Origin: Brugia malayi
Lineage: Eukaryota > Nematoda > Chromadorea > Rhabditida > Onchocercidae
NCBI RefSeq assembly: GCF_000002995.4
Contig: NW_025062478.1
Span: forward strand, 8,594,001-8,658,000
Reading direction: 5' to 3'
DNA length: 64,000 nucleotides
The number at the start of each line of letters is the position of its first letter. The first letter of the stretch is position 1. Shown one piece after another: positions 28,093-40,355 of this stretch. Below the pieces are notes generated by a model. It searched no databases. It saw only the letters and a program-made list of their open reading frames with translations, and was not told the DNA's origin. The position numbers and the translations under genes were made by a program.

Positions 28093-31000
28093 ATGATGAA
28101 AATGTATCATTATCTGATAATGTTATCATTATCAGTTCAACTTCAAATTATTGGAGGGACACAAAGGTGTGAAACCATTACCATACCTCTTTGTAAAGGT
28201 AAGTATTAATACGAAATTGAGATTTATGGATGATTCGGTTTAATAGGACATTTTAAAGAACTTCAGTTGCTTTGAAATTCTGTGTTGGAGGAAATTGTTT
28301 TGCTGTAAAGACTATAGTAGTTCAAACTTCCTTTTGTAAGCCTCTGTTAGAGGAATTAGTTTTGCCATGGAAGATGACTTTACAGTACTTTTCAAACTTT
28401 TTTCTCATCGAAAGTTAATATGCAGGCATTGGCTACAATATGACTAGGTATCCAAACAGTTATGGCCACGAAAAACAAGAAGAAGCTGGCCTTGAAGTCC
28501 ATCAATTTTACCCTCTTGTGGAGGTGAACTATTCTATTCTACCTTTCGTTACTTCGAATTACTTCCATTCCTATAAAATAAACGTCAAAATATTTCTATG
28601 TTTGTTAGACCGACATCAATAAAAGAAAAAATACAAATTGGTGACAAATTTTCAAGCATTTCGTCATGAAAATTTTGTCGTAAACAAAGATTAGAATTTC
28701 GATTGAAAAAACATGCACAAAATAGAAGAGAAAATTTCATTTCAATCTTACAGGTCGGTTGTTATAAACATCTTAAATTCTTTCTTTGTGCAATGTATAC
28801 ACCGATATGCCAAGATAATTACGAAAAAATGGTGATGCCTTGCATGGAAGTAAGTTCTCTTTTCTTTTGAACAATTGTTCGATAACAATTAATTCTCACT
28901 GATTTGATTATGAAAACTGCTTAGTTTTAGGCAAACTGTTTCATATAGAGTTACACTTCAAAAACTTGATATCATAGTTTGTTTTAAAATTGTTATGATT
29001 TAAACAGATGAGCAACTAAATGCGTTACCAATTGAAATTAATAAATTATATTATGAAGCAATTAATCAGCACGAATTACAATTCAGTTAAATTAAATTAT
29101 TAATTATAGTTTGTCGTAAATTTCATCTAGCAGAGGAACAATACATTAAATTTAACTTGAATTATCACAATGATTCTAGGTTTGTCTGGAAGCAAAGAAG
29201 CGCTGTAGTCCACTGATGCAGCAATACGGTTTCAAATGGCCTATAACGTTAAGCTGTGAGCAGTTGCCAAAGATAAGCGAGCAGCAGACGACAGGAAATA
29301 TTTGTGCCGCTCCACCGGATACTCCCGATCCAAGTATTTTGGATCCCACCGATGTAAGTTCTGTAAAAACTTTTCTGGCATAGTTGCTGTTGAAGGAAGA
29401 CAATATCAAATTACTTGCATCTGTTTCAATATCATTTTACCAATTGTTGTTACTAAATCGTCAAACAAACTGCTGTATGCATTATGTTTTTCCTTCAGAA
29501 AGAAGCATTTTGAATCCTTTCTAATTATAAATATTAATTTTTGATATTTTAAATTATAATTAAAACACAATAGAGGACACAAGTCAAATTTGTAATTTAT
29601 ATTCTTGAAAATCACATTTTCTGTTTAAGCTTAAATTTGGAAAGTTTTTTCATCTCTCTAATCTGAAGTCATGCCCTAGAGTAGATTTATATTTTAATTT
29701 AATAAACTTATCTTTATTGTAATTTTGCTTCAGTCTGGAATTACTTCTTCCATACGAAATCGTCATCCAAATTATCCCATCATTGGTATCAATACAATTG
29801 AGGGTGAATGTAAATGCCGATGCAGTAGACCGTTCTTCAATGTTTTGGGCAGTCCAGCGAGTGTCGCCAATGTTTCCGGATGTCTATATCCATGTCATAG
29901 TCCGGAACAGAGTCTCAAGGATCAAAAATTTCTAACGGCTTGGATTACTACATGGTCTAATGATTTATTTATATCTACTGTCTTCTCTAAAATTACAACT
30001 CAGCAGAGAAATGCATAATTATGAATAAAGGATAATTTTATGATTATATCTTTAATATGAACATATCAATCATTACAAACAGTCGCTATTACAATCTCTA
30101 TTATCGCACTAAAAGAGAGATAGATAATCTAATTGTGATATGATTAAGTGAGAGAGATAAATATGTAATGTATATCGTAGAATATTTTACAGGTCTGGAA
30201 CCTGCTTTATACTATCAGCGTTCACTGTGCTAACATTTTTGATAGAAACGGAACGCTTCCAGTATCCAGAACGGCCGATATTTTTGTTAGCTTTCTGCCA
30301 ATTGATGGTATCAATAGGATTTATCATTCGTATCATCTATGGACATGAACATATTGCATGTGATACAACGACAATAAAAGCTAATGATCAGCAGATGAAT
30401 CTTTGTCAGCTGGTAAGAAAAGTTTAACATTCTAATTTACTTCATTACATCAGATAAGTATGCATGAAGATGCCTTCATGCGACATTACCGCTTGTAATT
30501 TTGTATTATTTTCGCAAAAAGTTTCTCAGAAAACTCATTATTCGTTTTAGATCTTCCTTCTAATCTACTTCTTCGGAATGGCTGGATCGGTCTGGTGGGT
30601 TATTCTTTCCTTAACATGGGTCCTAGCAGCAGCTAGCAAATGGTCAAGTGAAGCGATTGCGAGCTACGCAAATTATTTCCATTTCGTTGCTTGGTCCCTA
30701 CCTGCTACTCAAACGATCGCGGTACTAATTTTCGGTGCTGTAGATGGTGATCCATTAAGTGGAATTTGTTATGTTGGCAATACCAACGTCGATTATCTCA
30801 AAACTTTCGTTTTTGGTAAGCTCTTTTTTACTATCTTCCAGAGACTGATTTTCAGTTGCACATTTGTAAATTAAATCATAGAAATATTAATGGAGAACTA
30901 TTCTCAAATGCTAAATAATTTGAATAAGCAGCGGAGAACATTAATACAATAATAATGATGCATTTAGTTCCACTAACAATATATCTTATCATTGGTGTGT

Positions 31001-32195
31001 GCTTCTTGGTTGTCGGCTTCTTTAATCTATGGCGGATACGTTCCCTAATGCAGAAACACCATCCGGGTGGTGACAATACGTCGAAAATGACGCAACTTAT
31101 GTCTAAAATTGGTATCTTCTCGGTGCTCTACATAGTACCAGCTATATTTGTCCTGATGGTACTATCCTATGAGCAACATTACCGCCCGTTGTGGGAACGA
31201 TCCCAACTATGTAATTGCGCAGAGCAATTCGACCAACAAGGTAAGCATGAATTGTTACTGTTTTTGCCATTTAGCAAGAATTACTATTTAATCAATGTAA
31301 GTCGTGCAGCTACTTTAATTATTTTCATGAGATGTTTAATTATTTTCTACATTTCAGATTAGAATTTTCAAAAAATTAGTAGGAATGATTGATATTATTT
31401 AATCACTTTTCCAGCGGACACATTTACATTATTAGCATTGATAAAAAGTGCATCGATGCTTGTTATTGGCTGGACTTCGGGTGTTTGGATCATTTCGAGA
31501 AAAACAATTCAGGTCTTTATCAGCTGATAATTTGTTGTTTTGACTGATTCGTCTTCATTATCACAATTTAATTGCTGGAAAATGAGACAAACAGATTTTC
31601 CTTCAAAGTTCACTATGTATCATTTAAAAACATTGCAAAAAAAAAAAAAAATGAACTTTTTAGTCGAAACATTCAAAATCGTTAAAGCCAATAATAAAAA
31701 AAAATTGTTTTATGAAATATTATCTTTTGTCACAGCAGTAGAAGCACAATCCAATATGAGAATGATGATATGAGTTCGGAGTAGCAACTAATTACGCTTG
31801 TATTGATTAATTAACAGTTAAAGAGAGAAGATATTCTTGAATAGTTTCAAATATTTTTAGTGTTTTTTAAAATTTTTTACATCGTTAAATAATTCAATTA
31901 TAATCTAACTATTAACAAGAAAATGTAAATGAGTTAATTAAAATACTCATTGTTATCATCAAATTTCTTTTCTCTGCACGTCGTAATTTTACAAATTTTA
32001 ATTCAATAGTTTATCAATTTTTAGAGTTGGAAACGTGTACTGTGTTGCCTGCATAGATCGAAAATTTCAAAGCACAAATATCAGGCAGCAGATATAATTT
32101 ATGCTCGCAGTGATTGTATAACACCACATATGTATAACAAAGCAGTACGGCACTATCAGGGCTACAGTACACCCATTTTACCGGAAAAGGTTTAA
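28093..32195 (+). CDS. Frizzled Wnt receptor (Fz5/8 or cfz-2 type)
   Basis: Exons 28093-28198, 28426-28523, 28754-28849, 29180-29353, 29734-29954, 30193-30412, 30551-30815, 30968-31240, 31415-31512, 32025-32195. The joined frame is 1722 bases, 573 aa, all phases consistent. Residues 1-24 form a signal peptide. The cysteine-rich domain (26 to about 145) has all ten cysteines and the hallmark [16 protein letters not shown]. Seven membrane segments start at [17 protein letters not shown], with the family signatures [26 protein letters not shown] and [12 protein letters not shown]. The Dishevelled-binding KTxxxW motif is present as KTIQSW (514-519), across the last splice. [11 protein letters not shown] in the domain resembles Fz5/8 more than Fz1/2/7. 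The tail is short (about 54 residues) with no clear PDZ-binding end. It receives Wnt at the cell surface and signals through Dishevelled in polarity and cell-fate decisions. Donor of exon 5 (gtctaa) is weak but the join is required by the family sequence. No SL-like acceptor is seen directly before the ATG. Confidence 0.95.
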
Positions 32196-33765
32196 AGTTT
32201 TTTTTCCCGTCTCTCTTTTGAAAAACGACGACGAAAAAAGCTTCTGTAGTATGAATTATACGTGCATTGATCTCATTGATTTTATTGCCGTTTTTAAATG
32301 GAAGGGAAGCAGCATCTCCTAGAAATTTTTTGAAATTATATAAATTCCCCAATACTGTGCTCTAAGCGATAGCAAAAGAATCAAAAGGAACATTATCACT
32401 GCAGAAATGATAGTTTGATCTAATTTGATTTTTATGCAAAAGTCAACTACCGTCTTTAATGTATAACTATCGACTAATCTTTAACAGCAGTCCTGGTGAA
32501 TCGTTCTCTTCAAATCTATGAAATTAAAATACGTTGGAAGGAGTTGCTGTTTTTTTTTTCAAAAAATCTGCTGTATGATGTTGAAATATTTCATTGTTAT
32601 TATTATTGTGATGATATAAAGTACTTTTTGCTCGAACTATTTGTATTAAAAAAACACATCGTTAATTTATCTAATTTCCAAAATTTCAGACCCAAAAAAA
32701 CAGAGAAGTTCTATTCGAAACTATGGAATAGTTATTTCTGGAAATGTAGTTCATCCAGAAGATTCTTATGCTATTAAAATATAAACTATAAATAAGCATT
32801 TTCTTTTATTTTGAAAAATACCTCAATTTATGTGAATTTACCCATGCAATTTTTTTCTGTTTCATTATTTATGTACAGCATTTATTACTTTATTATTATT
32901 TGTGCGTAATTTGTATGATTTTGTATCTTACAGAGATCGAATCTCATTGCCATTTGTTTGCTTCCACATTTTATCTTTTCTTTTCTTAAATGAGAACATT
33001 TCGAATGAAAATGTAATTTGTACATATGTTAGAAAGATATATTGAAATTTCTATCGTCACTTTTAAATTAGGAATGAATTTCTTTAGCAAGAAGATTTAA
33101 CTGGTCCTTCACTTTTCGTGAAAAATTTCATGAAAAAACTTCCAACTTCAGCTGGAAGATATTTACAAAATTGAGATGTAATTCATTGTATTAGGGATCT
33201 TTTTCTTTCCTTTAATGCTTGATTAATTATTATTAGTCAATTCTGTATATAGCAATAGATGTGCAAAGCAGTACACACTTACACTACTGCGAAGAGAATA
33301 AAAATTTTAAATGTCGGAATTTTCACTTTAAATTTATGTTATCACATGATGAGACAAAATTTCGAATGCGAAAATGCGAAGAATGCAGGAAATTTCAAGA
33401 AGTTTAACTCTTATAGATCCTTATCATTTCTTTATCACTCAAAATTTGCATAATCCTTCCTACGTAAAGCTTGTTGTATAGATATTTGCCATCGTTATTA
33501 TTGCATGAAGTGTAATGCATTCTTGCGCATACACTTTATTTATTTATCAGTTCATGCAGAAACAAATTGAGACTTTACTTGTCCTTCTGATATAATACAA
33601 TTCATACTTTAATAGAAATTTAAATTCAATTTATTGTTTTTTATTTCAAATTTATTCAGAAAAAAACTGTGCCAAAATTTGATATGTGATAAACTAGACG
33701 ATAAATAAAAGATTCATCGTTGTAAGGGAGAAATGTAAGGGTGAAAGGTTACCATCTGGAAAGCA

Positions 33766-33790
33766 TGAAGTACCCAAAAAGGGTACTTCA
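33766..33790. repeat. Short perfect hairpin, 10-bp stem
   Basis: tgaagtaccc, then aaaaa, then gggtacttca. It could be a structured RNA end downstream of Frizzled or simply a chance inverted repeat. Confidence 0.7.
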
Positions 33791-34411
33791 CAGCAGGGTA
33801 CACAAAAATACTGGATAAGTATGGCTGAGTGCATATGGTTCAGCTGGAGTAGTTCAAATACTAACTAGTGAATGACGATAATTAGATCCACTTAAAATAT
33901 CTCATTAAGGAATATCTATCATCACTGCATATTTTATGCAAGCATAGATAACTTATATCGAGCAATAAGATAGCGAATTTTTAGGGTCAAAAAATTTCTT
34001 AATTGTGGATTTGTTTGCAAGTCAGTGCTGAGCTCTGCATATTTACAAAGATCAACAATGAACATAAAACATCAGATTAAAGGTCAATTTTTAGTCTTCA
34101 TTAAATGTTTGGTCAGACCTCTTATATCTATCTCATCATTGTTCATTTTTACAACAACCTGTTTAACTCACCTTACTGACATTATGTTAGTAATGATGAC
34201 TCACATCAGTCTCTTGATGTAACCTTCTCTGAAACAGATATTACCTTCAGCACTTGTAGATTCTACCTTTCTAACAATGGGAATTTTTTTCCCTTTGAAG
34301 ATTTTTTGATATGAATCTTTGAAAAAAGTGATAATCCGCAAAAAAATGACATGTTTAATAAATCCTAAAATGCAACATTCTTGAAAAAAGTTATTTTAAG
34401 TGGCTCTGCAT

Positions 34412-34812
34412 AATTTAACTTGATGATAACACTGCTAGTTTCATGCATGAAAGACTAATACTTGAATTAAAATATAGAAAAGAGTAAAGTATAATTCAAT
34501 GTCACTTATTTAAAAAGAATGAAGTGAAAAAATCAGTGACTAATCTGACAAGCACATAAAGGAGTTTTATCATAGGCACAACATTTTACTCCTATCTTCG
34601 CTAATTAAATTGAATCTGACAAGCACTGACGATCATGTGGTATATTGCGCTTTACCTAAAGCGGCGCGCGATTGACCACCAAGTATTCATTGGCATAGTG
34701 AAATATTGTCATGTTGAAAAATACGGTTAAATTTAACTTGATGATAACACTGCTAGTTTCATGCATGAAAGACTAATACTTGAATTAAAAAATAGAAAGG
34801 AGTAAAGCTCTG
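34412..34812. repeat. Direct repeat, two copies of about 80 bp
   Basis: 34412-34494 and 34731-34812 share nearly the same sequence (atttaacttgatgataacac ... agagtaaag), with two or three differences and start points 319 bp apart. Between them are two copies of atctgacaagcac (about 34545 and 34614) and a small hairpin cgcttta-cc-taaagcg near 34658. They lie just upstream of the legumain gene. Confidence 0.8.
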
Positions 34813-35008
34813 TTTAATAGCAGCTGTTGATGTCTGGAAAAAGTCAGTGAATTTCGAAGTACATTTCATCGCATTGATTATTCCTTCCCTTTGATAATAG
34901 CGAAGTGATAAGCTGGTTGTTTAGCTGATAAAGATCGACACAAGTTTAACTTTAGTCCCATTTGAGTGGTATTTGTGTTGGTGGTATCTGCTAATAAGCT
35001 AGCGAAGA

Positions 35009-38000
35009 ATGCATTCACTGAAAATGTTATTGATCTACGTAGCGATCGCTTTTCTTGCTTCTACATCTGTGTACTGCTTTAACCTGAAACATTCCCGGTT
35101 CTTTAATACTTTCATATATTTTTTAACGGGAATTTTTTCTTACTTTTTTTTATCAATTATTTTTTTATTTTTATTATTTTTTCACATAATAATTCCTGGC
35201 ATTCTATCCATGTATCTTGTAGAAGAAAAATTCATTTTTAAAAATAAGGAATTGAATTCTCCTCATTAATTAGTTTTATGTCGAAATTTTCCAGCGCTGA
35301 AAACATACATGAAGAGTTATCTGAGAAACTGCATGGAAGCGGAAAAACTTGGGTAGTGCTTGTCGCTGGTTCTAATAGCTGGTACAATTACCGCCATCAA
35401 GTAACTTCTAAATAATTTCTCTTTCTGTCCAAAATTATTTTACTTTCAAAATTTCTGTAACAGACGTATTTCTTTACTTTTAGTCAAAAACCACTTATAA
35501 CACTCGCATAGAATTCATTTTCTCGTTCATAATTACCCGAATTATAAATTTAATATTTTAAAGGTCAAAAAACTCTCAACTATAACCACTTTGCACCTTA
35601 AAGTAGTGTCACAAAGTGTCAAAATCATATAACTCGTTCTAGTCAGACATATGTCACGCATATCACGTTGTTAGAAGTCACGGAGTTCCGAAAGAAAATA
35701 TCATTACAATGATGTATGATGATATCGCTTATAATAAGGAGTAAGTTTTGCCCAATTTGTCCCACTAGAACTAGATGATGAGCAAGCATTAAATGGTTAG
35801 CTTTCAATTTAATCAGATAAACTAGTAGACCGTTTCATTTCTTTATTAATTGCACAACTCGTTGATTTGAACTGAAAATCTGAAAGAACTTTAAAAAATT
35901 ACTAGAAAACGTTAACACAGTCATGAGATTTCTTCATCTAGCAAAAAGACTTTTTCAGGAATCCATATCCGGGGAAAATATATAATGTACCTGGTGGTAA
36001 AGACGTTTATGCAGGTGTTGAAATCGACTATTCCGGAATTCACGTCACTCCGGAAAATTTCTTGGCAGTTTTAAGTGGAAATAAAACAGCGGTAAAGGGT
36101 GGCAGCAGTAAAGTAGTCGAAAGCACTCATTACGATCACATATTTGTGTATTTCACTGACCATGGAGGTGTTGGAGTAGTATGCTTCCCAGATTCTATGG
36201 TAAGTCCATTGCTCTATTTCTGACAAATTTTTGGATAACAATCTTTCAACAGTATTTATCAATTTTAAATTAGTAATGTAAATACCAAAAGTTTATTGTT
36301 TCAGCTAACTGTTAAAGATTTAAATGATGTACTGAAACGAATGCATAAATTGAAAAAGTTTGGAAGGCTTGTATTTTATATGGAAGCATGCGAAAGTGGC
36401 TCAATGTTCGCAAAAGTTCTACCCAAAAATATTGATGGTTAATGCTATTAAGAGAATGAAATCGTTGAGTTAGCTTAGCCATTAGTATTAAAAGTTTGTA
36501 ATCACAACTTAGATAAATAGTCCTGATGATCTTTTTTTACTTGATGGTCGATGGTCATTGCTTGCAGGTCTGATATAAATCATTGCAAATTATTACAGTT
36601 TATGCGGTAACAGCGGCGAATTCGCATGAAAGTTCTTGGGGTTGCTATTGCGATAATAAAATGAAATTACCTTGCCTTGGTGACTGTTTTTCCATAAATT
36701 GGATTGTCAATTCTGAAAAGGTTTGAATAAAGGCAAAACAATTCTTTTCCATATTAATTTATTTGTTTCTAGTAATTTAAGTAAATATGAATGGATTATT
36801 TTTTATATATTCGTTGCAAAAATATTTTAATTGAAGAACTCTAATATTAGCTAGTAAAAATGTCCTTTAGTTTGTAAATTTGATAAGTGTACACAAAATT
36901 GGATAACAGTTTTATATATTACCATAATGAGTCCAAAATGATTACTGTGATTTGAATAAAAATAAATTGAAAGAATAGCAAGATAAAACATTGTCTTGAG
37001 AATTTTATATTAAGAACCTTTCTACTGTTAAAGAGCTATTACTTAAATAATTTTATCATTTTAAATAGCAAGTAGCATTTAATTTGCCTGTAAAAATTCT
37101 TTGCACTGTTTTATAATTTTCCATGTATGCTTCGTTTTCACTATTTCAACTTAGAAAAGCACTATTTCTTAATCTCAGCTTAAAAAAAAATTAAATTTTA
37201 TTTTAATTACAAGTGCGATTTTTGATTTCTTCTTTTTTGTTTTGTTTACAGGAAGATTTGAGTCGTGAAACTTTAGCTTCTCAATTCGAGATTGTAAAAC
37301 AAAAAACAAACACGAGTCATGTAATGCACTACGGTGATTTGAAAATTGCTCAGGATTACGTGGCTTATTATTTAGGCGACAAAAGAGCTGTTATTAAAAA
37401 TCCTGATGATGATCTGGTATATAATTTTTGAATGATTGATAAAATGAATCTTTGAAACTAATCGCCTGATACTTAGTATCGATCTTGATCTTGTTTTTGG
37501 TTGTGGGATTAATATTGCTTAGATTAGTATCTAGTGAGAATTAGCTTATTTTTTTCCCAATATAAACTGCCAACTATTTTACGAGTATCAATCTAAGTCC
37601 ATTATGTAAGCAGTTGAATGTCATAGCATATAAAACTAGCCTGTATTGTATTAAGTTGCTTCAAAATATACTCATATATATAAATATTCTCAAAATATGA
37701 GTATATTTCCTAAGTCACAGCAATATTTTGCTTGATCTTATATAAGTTGTATAAGACATATTTTAGTCATTTTTTATAGATGACTGTCGAAAGCAAAGAG
37801 TCAATTTCTTGGCCTTCACGTGAAATTTACTTTCGGATTCTGGAGAGACAATTGAACGAAGCAGAAACACAAGCTGAACGAAGAGTTTTGCGGCATAAAA
37901 TCCAAAAACTGACGATGATAAGTCATTTACGCTTTTATTTCTTTTCAAAATTAAAATTAGAATTTCAAACTTATCTTACATCGAAAGTACAAATGTTAAT

Positions 38001-38234
38001 TAGAGAGAATCTCTATTTCAGAAACGATCATATCTTGAAACATTTATGAAGTCATTGGTATGGACCATAGTACCACATCAATCATATTCTCATTTCATGC
38101 ATTCATCATCGCCAACAATAAATTCGTTAAACTGTTTCGATAATGTGATCAAAGCATTTCACCAAATGTGCTTCCATTTTGGCCAAGTATGCTTCCTTCC
38201 TTTTTCTCTTTATTATATGTACCTTAAAATCTGA
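35009..38234 (+). CDS. lgmn: Legumain / asparaginyl endopeptidase (C13 cysteine protease)
   Basis: Exons 35009-35097, 35295-35400, 35643-35740, 35959-36199, 36305-36437, 36599-36720, 37252-37416, 37780-37917, 38022-38234; 434 aa, the usual length of the family. The first 23 residues form a signal peptide. The catalytic domain starts [19 protein letters not shown]. The catalytic His is H166 in YFTDHGG and the nucleophile C207 in [18 protein letters not shown] is also conserved. The C-terminal prodomain includes [19 protein letters not shown]. It cleaves after Asn in acidic endolysosomes or gut lumen and activates other proteases. Seven introns are GT..AG. Intron 8 (37918-38021) begins ATAAGT, which is GTAAGT with a changed first base; using it exactly restores [15 protein letters not shown] and the frame. 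If not spliced there, translation would read into the intron and stop at 38047-38049. A weaker canonical donor exists at agagttttg (about 37884), also in phase. The last exon may end earlier at caa-gtatgc, but the TGA at 38232 followed by AATAAA at 38291 fits. Confidence 0.93.
37664..37708. repeat. Hairpin with 14-bp perfect stem in legumain intron 7
   Basis: aaatatactcatat and its exact reverse complement atatgagtatattt, 17 bases apart. A+T-rich, so it may be chance. Confidence 0.7.
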
Positions 38235-38290
38235 GCCAATGCCTTGGCTATCCCAATCACTTTCACATCACTGTCTCCAGAAAAGAAGAA

Positions 38291-38296
38291 AATAAA
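38291..38296 (+). terminator. Poly(A) signal AATAAA of legumain
   Basis: Canonical hexamer 57 bases after the TGA stop at 38232-38234. Confidence 0.65.
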
Positions 38297-38409
38297 TATT
38301 AGTGAAAGTAAATGTAGCATATAATTATTAAAAACAGATATAAAAGATCAATGTAATGCATAATATCCCACAACCCAGTAAAAAGAAAACGTAATTTCAA
38401 ATTAAGGAC

Positions 38410-38604
38410 TTAGTATTGGATACTTAGGATTATAAAAATATCATCTGGAGGTGATAAACCCATGCTGTCATTTTTGACCATCGGTTGCTTATCTAAGCTT
38501 CCATCTTTACAGAACCCATACATTCTAAAGTACACGTACGTGTTTGCGAATTTGTGTAATGCTGGCATCGACTCCGAGACAATAATTGGCGCAATGTTTA
38601 ACAC
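38410..38604 (-). CDS. Candidate last exon of an unidentified minus-strand gene
   Basis: On the minus strand, a good acceptor (attcttgcag) at 38605 is followed by a 64-codon frame to a TAA at 38412-38410. It starts VLNIAPIIVSES and includes MYGFCKDGSLDKQ and a proline-rich SPPDD. G+C is higher than in the flanks, and the composition looks coding. It would lie tail-to-tail with legumain. I found no convincing upstream exon, so the gene, if real, is incomplete as described. No family recognised. An equally possible view is a chance frame. Confidence 0.3.
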   Translation of the reverse strand: MLNIAPIIVSESMPALHKFANTYVYFRMYGFCKDGSLDKQPMVKNDSMGLSPPDDIFIILSIQY

Positions 38605-38610
38605 CTGCAA

Positions 38611-39554
38611 GAATATTAAAATCCGAGGAATTTTGTAAAATTCAGTTTTTAAGATATTTTTTTTTCATTGTTTTACAAATTCCTTTTTTCTCCTGAGAAT
38701 AAAATTATTTTATTCTGAATGAAACAGAATTTTGCTGAAAGTTCGATTCAAGTTTTACGCTCGATTCAATTTCACTTTCGCACTTTTCTTTTTTCGTCAT
38801 CAAATGATTTGTGCAATTGTCCGGACAAACTGTTCCACAAAACTTCCCAAAAAATTATATAAAATCTAATTTCATATTATTTAGTCTCCAAAGTGCGAGT
38901 GTTCTCATTTCAAGGTCAGTGAAAAGGTAGCACAAGTGCATTCAGTGCAACCAAATGCATACTTTCAGTATATTTTAATTTTGTCAACTCCAATACGGAC
39001 AGGTTCATTTCTCAGTTATTGAGCAATTCCTTTTGCTTTTTTAGCGGGACAATATAAAAGTGACTGAATTAATTTAATTAGTCTTAATAAGACATTCTCA
39101 TATAACTGTACACCATTCATCATTGCCAATTTCTGATTACTCGAACACATTTACTGACGGTGCAAGCTGAACAAAGCAGTGAATAACAATAAAACGAAGA
39201 AACCGATCTTTAGACAATTCTTTTCATTTCACCATTGGATTACTTCCAAACCACTTTTTTTGCTAATCTTTGCTTTATTGCGAGTTTGAATGTCGCAAAT
39301 CTCAAAATAAATAAAATGAAATAATTTCATATGAAAATAAATCATCCAATTCTCCTTCCTAATTAAACTATTTCTTCTTTTTTTGTTTAATTTATTTAAC
39401 TAATTGTATATCTTGTGCACATTTTAATTGAATCAGTAGTATTTTAATTGTTATGGTAATCAGTTCTTCTTTTTTTTTGTTATTAGCATACACATCTGCT
39501 GCTCATTTTAATTCACATAGGATCTATCAAATATTGTAAGCCACTCCCATTCTA
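38611..39554. other. Intergenic, nothing supported
   Basis: A+T-rich sequence between the candidate minus-strand exon and the foldback element. A hydrophobic frame on the minus strand near 39160-39220 ends at a donor-like gtaaat but lacks an ATG and does not join in phase. Confidence 0.5.
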
Positions 39555-40355
39555 ACATATATGTATTTATATTCATTTGTTAGAGATTACTTATGCAAAA
39601 TCTTTACTGATTGACCTCTTCGACCATAATTCTTCTTGTCCGTTATACTCTCCAGTAAAATTTAATTGGTATTTCAGTGTTACTCTGCGCTACTGCTATC
39701 CGCACCAGAGCGAATTTCTCTAGGATGAACAGTTAGGGAAATCTCCCCTAAAGAAGACAGTTAACCTTTACCAAAGTTTCGACTGTGCCAAACCAGAGCC
39801 TTCCCAAACCCAAATGAATCAAATTCACTACATAATTTTTTGCCGCGAGCCAGAATATCTGCAATTGTAATTGAAGGTGCAACCAGCAAAAAAATAGAGG
39901 CTCTTCTCGAAGAAGTCAAAGTAATAGGTTTGAGCTGTTGGATTAAATGATGGTCAGAAAAGAAATTCATGAACAGCACGAGGATAGAAAAGAAACTATT
40001 AAAGAAAAAGTAATACCTCTCGAACTGTATACTCGAAATTATTAATGCAAAATACTTTGGTATTTCAAGCCTTCAATAATTTTTGGTAACATATAGTGAA
40101 TTTTAATTGAGTTTGAGAGAGCTCTGATTTGATACAGTCAAAACTGTGGTGATGATTGATTTCTTCTTTTGAGAGGTTTTCCTGTTCGTTAATTCTAAAC
40201 AGATTCACCTTTCTGTGAGTAGCGGTAGCGCAGAGTAACCGAAATACTTCGAGTTAAATTTTATTGAAAGTATAACAGAGCAACAAGTAATTGTGATCGA
40301 GCGGTAAAGATTTGCATAAGTAATCTCTAACAAATAAATATAAATACATATATGT
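39555..40355. mobile_element. Degenerate foldback (long inverted repeat) DNA element
   Basis: Both ends carry acatatatgt. The left arm (39555 to about 39840) and the right arm (about 40075 to 40355) are inverted copies of each other at very roughly 75% by eye. Matching pieces include gttagagattacttatgcaa, gttactctgcgcta with ctactgctatcc against its opposite-arm match, and gtttcgactgtgccaaa against the reverse of gatacagtcaaaactg. The centre is about 230 bp. No transposase frame: the 72-codon minus-strand frame 39979-39761 is mostly arm sequence. This structure fits a non-autonomous foldback or long-TIR element. Target-site duplication not identified. Confidence 0.75.

Larger units (their letters stand above)
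32196..35008. other. Intergenic between Frizzled and legumain
   Basis: Contains the Frizzled 3' region. An acceptor at about 32689 (aaatttcag) followed by a 45-base open frame (tqknrevlfetme then stop) could be an alternative last exon if the gaaaag-gtttaa at 32189 acts as a donor. Also present are a hairpin at 33766-33790 and a duplicated 80-bp segment (34412-34812). No independent gene is supported. Confidence 0.55.

Noticed and set aside
34640..34700. Possible tRNA in the G+C-richer patch gcgctttacctaaagcggcg
   Set aside because: Only a small hairpin; no T-loop (gttcga) or acceptor-stem pairing could be found.
39761..39979. 72-codon minus-strand frame as a transposase or gene
   Set aside because: It lies mostly in the left arm of the foldback element and shows no transposase motif.
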